A DNA stretch of 62,354 nt from an uncultured Lachnospiraceae bacterium (GTDB taxonomy: Bacteria > Bacillota > Clostridia > Lachnospirales > Lachnospiraceae): assembly GCA_910579225.1 (NCBI GenBank), contig CAJTTI010000021.1:1-62354 (forward strand). Direction: 5' to 3'. How positions within the stretch are numbered: position 1 is the stretch's first letter; each line of letters starts with the position of its first letter. Positions 1-8,597 of this stretch are shown here, piece after piece. The translations under genes and the position numbers were made by a program. Under the pieces are notes generated by a model, which was not told the origin of the DNA, did no database searches, and worked only from the letters and a program-made list of their open reading frames with translations.

Positions 1-86
1 TCCATATCAAAGGATTCTGGCGTTTATTAATTTTTATTACAATAAAACAAAACCGTTTGTCGTTCCGGATGTTTCAAAACACATCC

Positions 87-1262
87 TCAGATTCTCGCCA
101 CCCCGGTCTTTCTGGCCGCTTCCGCCACGGCGGCGGCCACGGCTTTCCCGACTCTCGGGTCAAATGCTTTCGGAATAATATATTCCTCGTTCAGCTCTTC
201 CTCCGTGATCAGACCTGCCAGCGCCTCTGCCGCTGCCAGCTTCATGGCATCGTTGATATCCCTGGCGCGCACGTCAAAAGCACCGCGGAAGATTCCCGGA
301 AATGCCAGTACATTATTGATCTGATTCGGGAAATCGCTTCTCCCGGTGGATACGACTCTGGCGCCTCCTTCCCTGGCCTCATCAGGAAAGATCTCCGGCG
401 TGGGATTGGCGCAGGCAAAGATCACTGCATCTTTGTTCATGGTCTTCACCATATCCGTCGTCACCATCTTCGGCGCGCTGACGCCGATAAACACGTCGGC
501 CCCCGCCAGCATATCGGCAAGACTTCCCTGCTTTTTCTCCCGGTTCGTAAGCGCCGCCATCTCTTCCTTGACCGGATTCATGCCCTCCGTACGTCCTTCA
601 TAGATCGCGCCCTTCCGGTCACACAGAGTAATATTCTGATAGCCTGCAGTCAGAAGCAACCTGGTAATGGAGATAGCCGCCGCTCCTGCACCATTTACCA
701 CCACTTTCACTTCTTCCTTCTTCTTTCCAACTACTTTCAGGGCATTGGTCAGGCCTGCCAGCGTGATAATCGCAGTCCCATGCTGATCGTCATGGAAAAT
801 AGGAATATCACACCGTTCTTTCAGCTTTTTCTCAATCTCAAAACATCTGGGAGCCGAGATATCCTCCAGGTTCACTCCTCCAAAACTTCCGGAGATCAGG
901 CTGATGGTATTCACAATCTCATCCACGTCTTTACTCTTAATACAAAGCGGAAATGCATCCACGTCACCAAACGCCTTAAACAATACACATTTCCCTTCCA
1001 TTACCGGCATTCCCGCCTCGGGACCGATATCTCCCAGTCCCAATACTGCGCTTCCGTCCGTCACTACCAGGCACATATTATGCCGTCTTGTGAGGTCATA
1101 ACTTTTCTCTGTATTTTTTTGAATTGCCAGGCAAGGCTCGGCCACCCCCGGCGTATAAGCCAGTGATAGATCATCCTTTGTCGCCACCGGAACCGTTGCC
1201 ACCACCTCAATCTTGCCCTTCCATTCTCCGTGAAGTCTTAACGACTCTTTTGCATAATCCAT
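87..1262 (-). CDS. NAD(P)-dependent malic enzyme
   Basis: Oxidative decarboxylation of malate to pyruvate and CO2 in the cytosol. The 391-residue protein has the short bacterial malic enzyme layout: an N-terminal malic domain (about 1-160) with YTPGVAEPC near residue 36 and the metal-site stretch FHDDQHGTA at about 156-164, then a Rossmann domain opening with GAGAAA at about 191-196. The C-terminal part carries the typical ACANPTPEI stretch. Length fits the family's short form, which lacks a phosphotransacetylase domain. The start is preceded by a GAGGAGGATAT ribosome binding site. A short GGATGT/ACATCC hairpin (67-86) follows the stop. The choice between NAD and NADP cannot be read reliably. 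The family assignment is secure. Confidence 0.93.
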   Translation of the reverse strand: MDYAKESLRLHGEWKGKIEVVATVPVATKDDLSLAYTPGVAEPCLAIQKNTEKSYDLTRRHNMCLVVTDGSAVLGLGDIGPEAGMPVMEGKCVLFKAFGDVDAFPLCIKSKDVDEIVNTISLISGSFGGVNLEDISAPRCFEIEKKLKERCDIPIFHDDQHGTAIITLAGLTNALKVVGKKKEEVKVVVNGAGAAAISITRLLLTAGYQNITLCDRKGAIYEGRTEGMNPVKEEMAALTNREKKQGSLADMLAGADVFIGVSAPKMVTTDMVKTMNKDAVIFACANPTPEIFPDEAREGGARVVSTGRSDFPNQINNVLAFPGIFRGAFDVRARDINDAMKLAAAEALAGLITEEELNEEYIIPKAFDPRVGKAVAAAVAEAARKTGVARI

Positions 1263-1330
1263 TTCTTTATATCCTCCTCACATATGTTGAATTTCTTAAT
1301 GCATTGTCTTAATTTAAGCACCAAAATTTA

Positions 1331-1498
1331 TTATTGAAAATATTTAAATGTACTTTCTATATTGGCAGGAGCTTCTGAATCTGGTTCATCTTCCGCCCCG
1401 CTTCTGTGCAACACCAGGTTTGTGCAGCCGCTGAATGCATCAGGCGCTATACTTGTATGTTCCGGCACTGCATTCACATTCCTCTCCATTTCATTCAT
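1331..1498 (-). CDS. small ORF with a BspA-type leucine-rich-repeat motif, possible remnant
   Basis: A 55-codon frame upstream of and co-directional with the malic enzyme gene. It contains IAPDAFSGCTNL (residues 17-28), which matches the core of one BspA-like LRR_5 repeat, followed by an acidic tail. BspA-type surface proteins are normally hundreds of residues with many repeats, a signal peptide and an anchor, so this is at best a C-terminal scrap or a tiny independent gene. A plausible promoter (TTGTTG, 17 bases, TATTAT) lies upstream on the same strand at about 1520-1555. The start codon has only a weak G-rich ribosome binding site. It fills most of an otherwise empty 376-base gap. Confidence 0.35.
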   Translation of the reverse strand: MNEMERNVNAVPEHTSIAPDAFSGCTNLVLHRSGAEDEPDSEAPANIESTFKYFQ

Positions 1499-1638
1499 CC
1501 CCCGTTTTTGACTTTGTCACAATAATATCATGTTTTATACAATACAACAACTGTTTTCAAATTTACCCTTTTTGTGCCCGCAGGCAGCACGCTTCGGGTA
1601 TGCTGCCGTCTTCTGTCCGGTCCAAACAGGAAAACCGG

Positions 1639-2973
1639 CTATCGCGTCACATCTTTCAGCCAGATCTTCGAGCGGTACCTCCATACCGCAAAGGGCAGTT
1701 TGATAAATTCATCCAGCATCAACAGCACAAACACTGCTTTCACAGGCAAATGCAGGATAAAGGCCCCGATCCAACCTAACAAAATAGAGCCGACCCAAAG
1801 AGCTCCGCCCTCCAGGATCAGACCAAACCTGGTATCACCTCCGGCCCGGAGAATTCCTACGATCACAGGGCAGCTGACAGACTGACACAGTGCATAAATC
1901 GCCAGAACCACCAGCATAAACAGCAGATAATTCTTCGCCTCTGCACCCAGCGTTAACGCGTTTGTAATTACATGACGAAGAGACAGCATAGCTGCACTTG
2001 CACAGACTGTGATTCCAATGCTCAGCCCTACCATTCTCCTGGCATACGTCTCCGCAACGTCCAGTCTCTTTTCACCAATGGCCTTACCTACCAGTACGCT
2101 GGTGGCCGCCGACAGCCCCACACTCATGACCATCACCAGTTCCCGAATCACACGGACTACAGAATTGGCAGCCGCTGCCGGACTCCCAAGCTGACCCAGG
2201 ATCGCCGCATTTGCAGACATTCCCGCCCCCCAGAGCGTCTCATTAAGTACCACCGGAATGGACAGAACCAGAAAATCTTTCAAAAGCAATGCATCCCACC
2301 GGAAGAAATATCTCCGCCGAATCCGCACCTGGCGATTTACTTTCCACATATACCAGACTACAATCAAAAACTCCAGGCAGCGTGACAGAAGAGTAGCCAG
2401 TGCCGCGCCCCGAACGCCCATAGCCGGAACGCCCATAAGTCCGAAGATAAACACAGCGTTCATAACCACATTGGCCAGCAAAGAACAGGCAAAGACAGCC
2501 GTCCCGATCTTCGCCCGCTCAATACTACGCATCAGATACAAATATCCCGTACAAAATGCCGACAGCGGATAACTGAACCCCACAATCCGAAGATAAGCGG
2601 CTCCTCCCTCAATCACCTCCGCCTCCGACGAGAAAATATGCATGATCTGTTCCGGGAAAAGTTCCACTGCTGTGAAAAAAATAACGCCTGCCACAAGCGC
2701 AAAACAAAGAGTCATGCCAAAGACTTTCTCTATCGTCTTCAGCTCTTTCTTGCCCCAGTATTGTGCAGTCAGTACTGAAGCTCCGGAAGTCATTCCAAAG
2801 ATCATCAGGCTCATAACAAACTGCACCTGCCCCGCCAAGGAGCCGCTGGAAAGCGCCGTCTCTCCCACTTTCCCGAGCATCACCACATCTGCTGTCGTCA
2901 CTGCCGTGTTGATCAGATTCTGAAGCGCAATCGGAAAAGCCAGTCCAAATACTATTTTCAAAAATTCTTTCAT
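1639..2973 (-). CDS. MATE family efflux transporter
   Basis: A 444-residue polytopic membrane protein with the twelve-helix profile of multidrug and toxic compound extrusion antiporters. It begins with a hydrophobic FGLAFPIALQNLINTAVTTAD segment, and MLGKVGETALSSGSLAGQ follows helix 1 as in the NorM/DinF family. The second half repeats the pattern (IPVVLNETLWGAGMSANAAILGQLG). Family members export cationic drugs or metabolites by exchange with Na+ or H+; the substrate here cannot be read. The gene is divergent from the PHP gene with only 90 bases between the starts. A GGCAGCA/TGCTGCC hairpin (1583-1607) downstream may end the transcript, though its T-run is poor. Confidence 0.92.
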   Translation of the reverse strand: MKEFLKIVFGLAFPIALQNLINTAVTTADVVMLGKVGETALSSGSLAGQVQFVMSLMIFGMTSGASVLTAQYWGKKELKTIEKVFGMTLCFALVAGVIFFTAVELFPEQIMHIFSSEAEVIEGGAAYLRIVGFSYPLSAFCTGYLYLMRSIERAKIGTAVFACSLLANVVMNAVFIFGLMGVPAMGVRGAALATLLSRCLEFLIVVWYMWKVNRQVRIRRRYFFRWDALLLKDFLVLSIPVVLNETLWGAGMSANAAILGQLGSPAAAANSVVRVIRELVMVMSVGLSAATSVLVGKAIGEKRLDVAETYARRMVGLSIGITVCASAAMLSLRHVITNALTLGAEAKNYLLFMLVVLAIYALCQSVSCPVIVGILRAGGDTRFGLILEGGALWVGSILLGWIGAFILHLPVKAVFVLLMLDEFIKLPFAVWRYRSKIWLKDVTR

Positions 2974-3063
2974 ATGTGTTATACTCTTTCTATACTGTTA
3001 AACCAATGGTTTCCGCAGGATCTGCCGGAACCCATCCCTTCCAGACTCAAGGAGGCATATTCC

Positions 3064-3921
3064 ATGAAAACGATAGACCTTCATGTTCACTCTACCTGTT
3101 CTGACGGTTCTCTGACCCCCGAAGAACTGGTATCTCTTGCACAAAAGACCGGCCTGGCTGCCTTTGCCCTCACTGACCACGACACCACAGACGGAATCGA
3201 CCGGGCAATCCGGGCGGCTGAAGAGGTCGGCCCGGGACTGGAGGTGATTCCCGGCATCGAATTTTCCACCCGTCGGTTCCACAGAGATATCCATATCCTG
3301 GGGTACCTGATGGACTACCACGCCGATTCGTTCCGGCAAAAACTCCATGAGTTCCTGGACACCCGTGAAATACGCAACCGACAGATGTGTGCCCGGATCC
3401 GGGAATATACCGGGGCCCCCATCTCCACGGAAATACTCGCCGCACATTTTCCGGATGCGGTCATTACCCGCGCACATATGGCCTCCTGGCTTGTGGAGCA
3501 CGGATATACAGACACCCGGAAAACTGCTTTTGACCAATACCTGGGAGAACATGCGCCCTGCTTCGTTCCCCGTACCGAAGTAACGCCTGAAGACGCCATC
3601 CGGCTGATTTTCTCCCACGGCGGAGTCCCCGTACTGGCCCATCCACTCCTGTATGCCCTGTCTGAAAAGCAGCTCCGGCTCCTGGTTCACGATCTGAAAG
3701 AAGTCGGACTGCAGGGCATCGAAGCCGTATATGTGCTGAATCATGGGTCTGAAGAATCCTTCCTTCGTTCTCTTGCACAGGAATATAACCTGATCATCAC
3801 CGGAGGATCGGATTTTCATGGTAAAAACAAGGCAGATATCGAACTGGGAACCGGCATACGCTCCAATCTGTCCATTCCCTACAGTCTGTTGGAAGAACTC
3901 AGAATTATAAATTCCAATTAA
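3064..3921 (+). CDS. PHP-domain phosphoesterase (RNase AM / YciV-like)
   Basis: A 285-residue metal-dependent phosphoesterase of the polymerase and histidinol phosphatase superfamily. Metal-ligand motifs are in order: DLHVHSTCSDG at the N-terminus, ALTDHDTTDG near 37-46, IPGIEFS, a later LAHPLL, and GGSDFHG near the C-terminus. YciV relatives act as 5'-3' exoribonucleases or nucleoside 3',5'-bisphosphate phosphatases; which applies here is inference. The start is set by AAGGAGG about 8 bases before ATG 3064; an upstream in-frame start at 2974 has no such site and would overlap the divergent promoter region. The stop codon overlaps that of convergent pheA by two bases. Confidence 0.9.
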   Translation: MKTIDLHVHSTCSDGSLTPEELVSLAQKTGLAAFALTDHDTTDGIDRAIRAAEEVGPGLEVIPGIEFSTRRFHRDIHILGYLMDYHADSFRQKLHEFLDTREIRNRQMCARIREYTGAPISTEILAAHFPDAVITRAHMASWLVEHGYTDTRKTAFDQYLGEHAPCFVPRTEVTPEDAIRLIFSHGGVPVLAHPLLYALSEKQLRLLVHDLKEVGLQGIEAVYVLNHGSEESFLRSLAQEYNLIITGGSDFHGKNKADIELGTGIRSNLSIPYSLLEELRIINSN

Positions 3922-5048
3922 TAATTTCCGAGAATTTTAAAATTCACCGCTTCTTCCATGATTCCCCGAATAGCGTTCTTCACTGCACTGTCATTGAGGT
4001 TACCGTCAAAATCGACAAAAAAGTGATACTCCCAGTTGTGTTCCGGTATGGGCCTGGACTCGATCTTACACATATTCAGGTCATTATAGATGATATGGGA
4101 AAGGATGCTGTAGAGACTTCCGCTCTTATGTGGCAGTTCAAAGCAGATACTGACTTTTTTCGCATCTTTCTCATACATCTTCCGGTTCGTGACAACGATA
4201 AAACGGGTGGAATTAAACCGGTCATGGTTAATCGGCATCTTCAGTACTTCCAAACCGTGGCGCTTTGCCGCCTCCACACTCCCGATTGCCGCCTGGGTCC
4301 GGTCTTTGTCTTCTGACACTTTCCTGGCCGCCATGGCCGTATTGGCCACCGGCTCCTGACGCCAGCCCTTCTGCTGTTCCAGATAGACAGAACACTGCAT
4401 CAGTGCCTGGGGATGGGAGTACACGGTTTTCACATCTGACAGCCCGGCGCCCGGGACTCCCAGAAGGGCGTGGTGGATCTCCAGAATCTGCTCCCCTACG
4501 ATATAGTTCTCATATTCTTCCAGAAGATCATATATGTCACTCACTTCTCCAGCAGAAGAATTTTCTATGGGAAGCACCGCATAGTCAGCCATTCCTTCTT
4601 TGATTGCCTCCATACAGCCTCTGAAACTGTCCATATGAAAGATATTGACGTCCTCCCCAAAATACCGGAGAGCCGCCTGATGCTGATACGCGCCTTCTAC
4701 TCCCTGGTAGACCACACGGCAGTTCTTCCTGTCAATCTTCTCCACCTGAGTAAAAGGCAGGCTTCCCGACACTCCCTCCGATGCCAGAAGCTGGTATTGC
4801 AGTTTCCTGCTTATGGACATAATCTGTTGGAAAAGCTCCTGTACTCCATGGCTGTTAAAATCATTATGGGCAAGCCCACACAAAACTTTCAGCTTCTCTA
4901 TCTCCCGTTCCCGGTCCAGAATCTTCTTTCCATTGGCAATCTTGTATTCTGCCACCTGCCTGCTGATCTCCATGCGTGCCTCAAATAACCGCACAATCTC
5001 CCTGTCGATTCCATCAATCTGCTCTCTGAGTTCCAGTAAATCCGTCAT
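3918..5048 (-). CDS. pheA: bifunctional chorismate mutase / prephenate dehydratase (P-protein)
   Basis: Catalyses chorismate to prephenate to phenylpyruvate in phenylalanine biosynthesis. The 376-residue chain has an N-terminal AroQ-type mutase domain (1-90, LREQIDGIDREIVRLFEARM), a prephenate dehydratase domain (about 105-285, GVEGAYQHQAA and the catalytic TRFIVV motif), and a C-terminal ACT domain (about 295-376) with the phenylalanine-binding ESRP motif, so feedback inhibition by phenylalanine is expected. It starts immediately after the folC stop codon, with its GGAGAGGAG ribosome binding site inside the end of folC, so the two are probably translationally coupled. Confidence 0.95.
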   Translation of the reverse strand: MTDLLELREQIDGIDREIVRLFEARMEISRQVAEYKIANGKKILDREREIEKLKVLCGLAHNDFNSHGVQELFQQIMSISRKLQYQLLASEGVSGSLPFTQVEKIDRKNCRVVYQGVEGAYQHQAALRYFGEDVNIFHMDSFRGCMEAIKEGMADYAVLPIENSSAGEVSDIYDLLEEYENYIVGEQILEIHHALLGVPGAGLSDVKTVYSHPQALMQCSVYLEQQKGWRQEPVANTAMAARKVSEDKDRTQAAIGSVEAAKRHGLEVLKMPINHDRFNSTRFIVVTNRKMYEKDAKKVSICFELPHKSGSLYSILSHIIYNDLNMCKIESRPIPEHNWEYHFFVDFDGNLNDSAVKNAIRGIMEEAVNFKILGNY

Positions 5049-6347
5049 CTATATACTCCTCTCCTGTACCTTTTTCACAAATGCTCCCAGATAAGACAGG
5101 GAACCAAACGCCAGGATCACATCCTCTTTTCCTGCCAGTTCATATGCTTTCTCAACTGCATCCCTGATGCTCTCTGCTGCCTGTACATGAGAATTGTACA
5201 TACAAACTGCTTTTGCAAGTGTTTCTGCAGGAAGCGCTCTTACATTGTCCGGCGTCATTACCGTAATGATTTCCGAAGCATAATTTGCCGTCCTCCTGAT
5301 CACTGCATCATACTCTTTATCCGCCAGAACCCCCATAACATAGATCAGTCTTTTTCCATTCAAATACTTTTCAATCGTCTGGGAAAGCTTTTCCGCCGCA
5401 TCCCGGTTATGCGCCCCGTCCACGATCACACAGGGCCCCTCTGCAATCACAGTGAAACGTCCCGGCCAGACGGTCTCCTTCAGTCCATTCCTCACTGCAT
5501 CCTTTCCGATTCTGTAATCCCGTCTTTTCAGCTCCCCGATCACTTCCATCGCCAGCACTGCATTATCGAACTGATATTCGCCTGCCAGGCCAATCTCCAT
5601 TCCCTGATGTCCTCTATAATCAAATGACTGCAAAAACAGCCCGCGTTTCCGGTTCACCGCATCCGCGGGATCCGCGTGTATTACAGTACAGCCCCATGCT
5701 TCTGCTTTTTCCTGAATCGCTGCCTCTGCTTCCGGCTTCTGCTTCATGGTCACCACTGTACAGCCCGGTTTTATAATACCTGCTTTATTCTCTGCGATTT
5801 CCGCCAGCGTATCTCCCAGAAAACCCATATGATCCATGCTGATAGAGGCCAATACTGCTACCTTTGTATTCCGTATCACATTGGTGGCATCCGTTCTGCC
5901 TCCCATCCCGGTCTCCAGTACCACCAGATCACACTTCTGTTCTGCAAAATACAGAAATGCCAGCGCCGTCTCAGCTTCAAACATGGTGGGATGCCGCAAT
6001 CCGGAACGGAGCATCTGTTCTCCCACTTCCTGGATTCGACCGGTCAGGCGTACCAGATCCTCCCGGGAAATATATGCTTCATTCACCTGAATCCGTTCCC
6101 GGTAGCTAAAAATCGTCGGCGACAGATATCTTCCCACCCGATATCCTGCCTGCTTCAGCACTGTGGATACATATGCCAGCACGGAACCCTTTCCATTGGT
6201 TCCTGCAATATGTACAAATGAAAGTTTGTCCTGGGGGTTGCCCAGACGCCTCAACATCTCCTCCAAAGGCTCCAATGTCAGTTCCCCTGCATATTGATTA
6301 CATTCTTCCAGAAATTGTTTTGCCTCTTCATATGTCATAATCTTCAC
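5049..6347 (-). CDS. folC: bifunctional folylpolyglutamate synthase / dihydrofolate synthase
   Basis: Adds glutamate to dihydropteroate and to folates, keeping them in the cell. The 432 residues show the Mur-ligase-type ATP site (HIAGTNGKGSVLAYVSTVL, about 46-64), the metal and substrate loop ETGMGGRTDATN, and the C-terminal VDGAHNRDA motif that begins the second domain. Length is normal. It is the first gene of a two-gene operon with pheA, with no bases between stop and start. Upstream (6348-6572) the DNA has no convincing gene and must contain the leftward promoter. Confidence 0.94.
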   Translation of the reverse strand: MKIMTYEEAKQFLEECNQYAGELTLEPLEEMLRRLGNPQDKLSFVHIAGTNGKGSVLAYVSTVLKQAGYRVGRYLSPTIFSYRERIQVNEAYISREDLVRLTGRIQEVGEQMLRSGLRHPTMFEAETALAFLYFAEQKCDLVVLETGMGGRTDATNVIRNTKVAVLASISMDHMGFLGDTLAEIAENKAGIIKPGCTVVTMKQKPEAEAAIQEKAEAWGCTVIHADPADAVNRKRGLFLQSFDYRGHQGMEIGLAGEYQFDNAVLAMEVIGELKRRDYRIGKDAVRNGLKETVWPGRFTVIAEGPCVIVDGAHNRDAAEKLSQTIEKYLNGKRLIYVMGVLADKEYDAVIRRTANYASEIITVMTPDNVRALPAETLAKAVCMYNSHVQAAESIRDAVEKAYELAGKEDVILAFGSLSYLGAFVKKVQERSI

Positions 6348-6572
6348 ACTTTCTCAGATTCTGTACAGATTTTTTCTGCCCCTCATCATACCATATGGAA
6401 GCTCCACTTTCAAGCATTCCGCCTTTTCATCCATATCATTTTTGTCGCTGTGCTGATGACTGTTTCCAGACAGCATTTTAAAAGACCTCCATGCTCCGGC
6501 CAGCTCAGAGAATATTTCCGGCAAGGCAGTACACTTGCATATTTTTTATAATTTCTTCCATACTATCTTACT

Positions 6573-6965
6573 ATGATAAGACAAAATTTCCTGAGATGCG
6601 GAATGATCGGGTGGGCCATGGAACTATTCTGGACCGGCCTGCACGCCTTCCGTGTACGTAATCTGAAACTGACTGGCAACTCTTCCCTCTGGATGTTCCC
6701 AATCTACGGAAGCGCCGCTTTTCTGACCCCCATCATGCAGAAGCTGAAAGGCGTTCCTGTATTCAGACGGGGATTTATCTACATGTCCTGCATCTTTCTG
6801 GGCGAATATATAAGTGGTATTCTTCTGAAACAGAAGAATATGTGCCCCTGGGATTACAGTCGTGCCCCCTACCACCTTCACGGCGTCATCCGCCTGGATT
6901 ATGCTCCTGTCTGGTTCCTGGTAGGTCTTCTCTATGAACGGGTTCTCCTTGGGAAAGTCTCCTGA
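6573..6965 (+). CDS. small membrane protein, putative ABC-transporter type IV (YesL/CmpB-like) family
   Basis: A 130-residue protein with about four hydrophobic segments and short polar loops. MELFWTGLHAFR near the N-terminus, MFPIYGSAAF in the middle and CPWDYSRAPYHLHGVIRLDYAPVWFLVGLLYE at the end resemble the small Firmicute membrane family annotated as putative ABC-transporter type IV permeases. No catalytic function is known for that family. The ATG at 6573 lacks a clear ribosome binding site; ATG 6603 after TGAGATGCGGA is an alternative. It stands alone between folC and the pyrB leader. Confidence 0.6.
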   Translation: MIRQNFLRCGMIGWAMELFWTGLHAFRVRNLKLTGNSSLWMFPIYGSAAFLTPIMQKLKGVPVFRRGFIYMSCIFLGEYISGILLKQKNMCPWDYSRAPYHLHGVIRLDYAPVWFLVGLLYERVLLGKVS

Positions 6966-7050
6966 ACTTTTGTCAGAAACAAGTTGAATTTTCTCTGCAC
7001 ATCGTGTATCCTGTTCATAGTAAAGCTTTAAAATCGAATCTGCCGGTGTT

Positions 7051-7168
7051 CAGCAGCGGCGGATGCGGAACTTTTATCAGCATCCACCCGGATGAAGCCC
7101 GGAAGGATGTTCTGGTATGAACATCCTTCCAGATCCATGGGCTTCAGTAGCGGCGGATGCGGAACTTT
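7051..7168 (+). repeat. hairpin repeat element, copy A, in the pyrB leader
   Basis: Two direct copies of CAG(C/T)AGCGGCGGATGCGGAACTTT (7051-7074 and 7145-7168, offset 94 bases) border a strong palindrome. The outer stem GAAGCCC (7094-7100) pairs with GGGCTTC (7139-7145). The inner 12-bp stem GGAAGGATGTTC (7101-7112) pairs perfectly with GAACATCCTTCC (7119-7130) around the loop TGGTAT. The right border ends two bases before the TAGGAGG ribosome binding site of pyrB. The same element occurs as a tandem pair at 16055-16254 in the same relation to another gene. It could be a cis-acting RNA element or a short non-coding transposable repeat. Confidence 0.85.
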
Positions 7169-7183
7169 AAATAGGAGGTTTAT

Positions 7184-8104
7184 ATGAGACATTTGATGAG
7201 TCCTCTGGACTTCTCAGTCGAAGAGCTGGACCAGCTTCTGGATCTTGCAAGCGATATCGAGAAACACCCGGAGAAATACGAACATGCCTGCGACGGCAAA
7301 AAGCTTGCCACCCTGTTCTATGAACCAAGTACAAGGACCCGACTCAGTTTTGAAGCTGCCATGATGAACCTGGGCGGCAATATTTTTGGTTTTTCTTCAG
7401 CGGCCAGCAGCTCCGCAGCCAAAGGAGAAAGCGTTTCCGATACAATCCGTATGATTTCCTGCTATGCTGACATCTGTGCCATGCGTCATCCAAAAGAAGG
7501 CGCGCCCATGGTAGCCAGCGCAGTTTCTTCTATTCCTGTCATCAATGCCGGCGACGGCGGACATCAACATCCCACCCAGACATTAACTGATCTTCTTACC
7601 ATCCGTTCCCTGAAAGGACGGCTTGATCACCTTGTTATCGGCCTGTGCGGTGATCTGAAATTTGGCCGTACTGTCCACTCTCTTGTCCGCGCTCTGGCAC
7701 GCTACGAACATATCACTTTTGTCTTCATCTCCCCTGAAGAACTGAAGATTCCAGGATATATAAAAGAAGATGTTCTGGAAGCCCAGGCGATTCCTTACAA
7801 AGAAGTGGAGCGTATTGAAGATGTCATGCCTGAACTGGATATCCTTTACATGACACGGGTGCAGAGGGAACGATTCTTTAACGAAGAGGATTACGTCCGG
7901 CTAAAAGATTTCTACATATTAAATAATAAAAAAATGAAGCTGGCCAAAGACGATATGATTGTCATGCATCCTCTCCCAAGAGTCAATGAAATCTCCGTGG
8001 AGGTGGACAAAGATCCGAGAGCTGCTTATTTCCGTCAGGTGCAATACGGCGTCTATGTACGCATGGCCCTGATTCTTACCCTTCTGGAGGTGAATGTATG
8101 TTAA
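7184..8104 (+). CDS. pyrB: aspartate carbamoyltransferase, catalytic subunit
   Basis: Condenses carbamoyl phosphate with aspartate, the committed step of pyrimidine synthesis. The 306-residue protein has the carbamoyl-phosphate motif YEPSTRTRLSFE (about 47-58), the HQHPTQTLTDL stretch (about 127-137) and the C-terminal MHPLPRVNEIS loop. The start follows TAGGAGGTTTAT. The stop overlaps pyrI by seven bases, typical of the paired catalytic and regulatory subunits. The leader carries the hairpin repeat element, and no PyrR-type binding sequence is obvious, so regulation may be unusual. Confidence 0.96.
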   Translation: MRHLMSPLDFSVEELDQLLDLASDIEKHPEKYEHACDGKKLATLFYEPSTRTRLSFEAAMMNLGGNIFGFSSAASSSAAKGESVSDTIRMISCYADICAMRHPKEGAPMVASAVSSIPVINAGDGGHQHPTQTLTDLLTIRSLKGRLDHLVIGLCGDLKFGRTVHSLVRALARYEHITFVFISPEELKIPGYIKEDVLEAQAIPYKEVERIEDVMPELDILYMTRVQRERFFNEEDYVRLKDFYILNNKKMKLAKDDMIVMHPLPRVNEISVEVDKDPRAAYFRQVQYGVYVRMALILTLLEVNVC

Positions 8105-8532
8105 ATATCGGCGGACTAAGTGAAGGTTTTGTACTAGACCATATCGAAGCAGGCAGAAGTATGGAGATCTACCAGTATCTGAATCTGGATAAATTTGACT
8201 GCTGCGTCGCTATTATCAAAAACGCCCGCAGCAACAAGATGGGTAAAAAGGACATTATCAAGATTGAATGCTCCATTGACTCCATTGATTTAAAAGCACT
8301 GGGATTCATTGATCACAACATCACCGTCAACATTATCAAAGACGACCGTATTGTAGAAAAGAAACGCCTTTCTCTGCCAAAGGAGATCAAAAATGTGGCA
8401 AGGTGCCATAATCCCCGATGCATTACCTCCATTGAGCAGGAGCTGGATCATATCTTCGTCCTGACCGACCCGAAGAAAGAAATCTACCGCTGCAAATACT
8501 GCGAGGAAAAATACAGAAGGAAGAAAAAATAA
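8098..8532 (+). CDS. pyrI: aspartate carbamoyltransferase, regulatory subunit
   Basis: Zinc-binding regulatory chain that assembles with PyrB and gives allosteric control by nucleotides in characterised enzymes. At 144 residues it is of normal length. The N-terminal allosteric domain includes VLDHIEAGRSMEIYQYL, and the C-terminal zinc domain has four cysteines in CHNPRC and CKYCEEKY. It overlaps pyrB by seven bases and is followed by a bidirectional terminator. A separate pyrI is common in Clostridia and absent from Bacilli, supporting the taxonomic reading. Confidence 0.95.
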   Translation: MLNIGGLSEGFVLDHIEAGRSMEIYQYLNLDKFDCCVAIIKNARSNKMGKKDIIKIECSIDSIDLKALGFIDHNITVNIIKDDRIVEKKRLSLPKEIKNVARCHNPRCITSIEQELDHIFVLTDPKKEIYRCKYCEEKYRRKKK

Positions 8533-8537
8533 ACAGT

Positions 8538-8597
8538 AAAAGGGCCCGGAAGACAAAAACTGACCAACAGTCAGAATCGTATCCCCGGGCCTTTTTT
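8538..8597. terminator. bidirectional terminator between pyrI and the convergent AI-2E family gene
   Basis: AAAAGGGCCCGG (8538-8549) pairs with CCCGGGCCTTTTTT (8584-8597) with one bulged base. The T-run serves pyrI, and the A-run in the left arm serves the leftward gene that ends at 8597. The loop is long, about 34 bases, so the hairpin may be weaker than its GC-rich stem suggests. Confidence 0.7.

Noticed and set aside
57..1166. Long open frame opposite the malic enzyme gene
   Set aside because: The product has no recognisable domain, and the opposite strand encodes an unmistakable malic enzyme.
2998..3819. Open frame opposite the PHP phosphoesterase gene
   Set aside because: It is a mirror frame without family features, while the sense strand has all metal-binding motifs.
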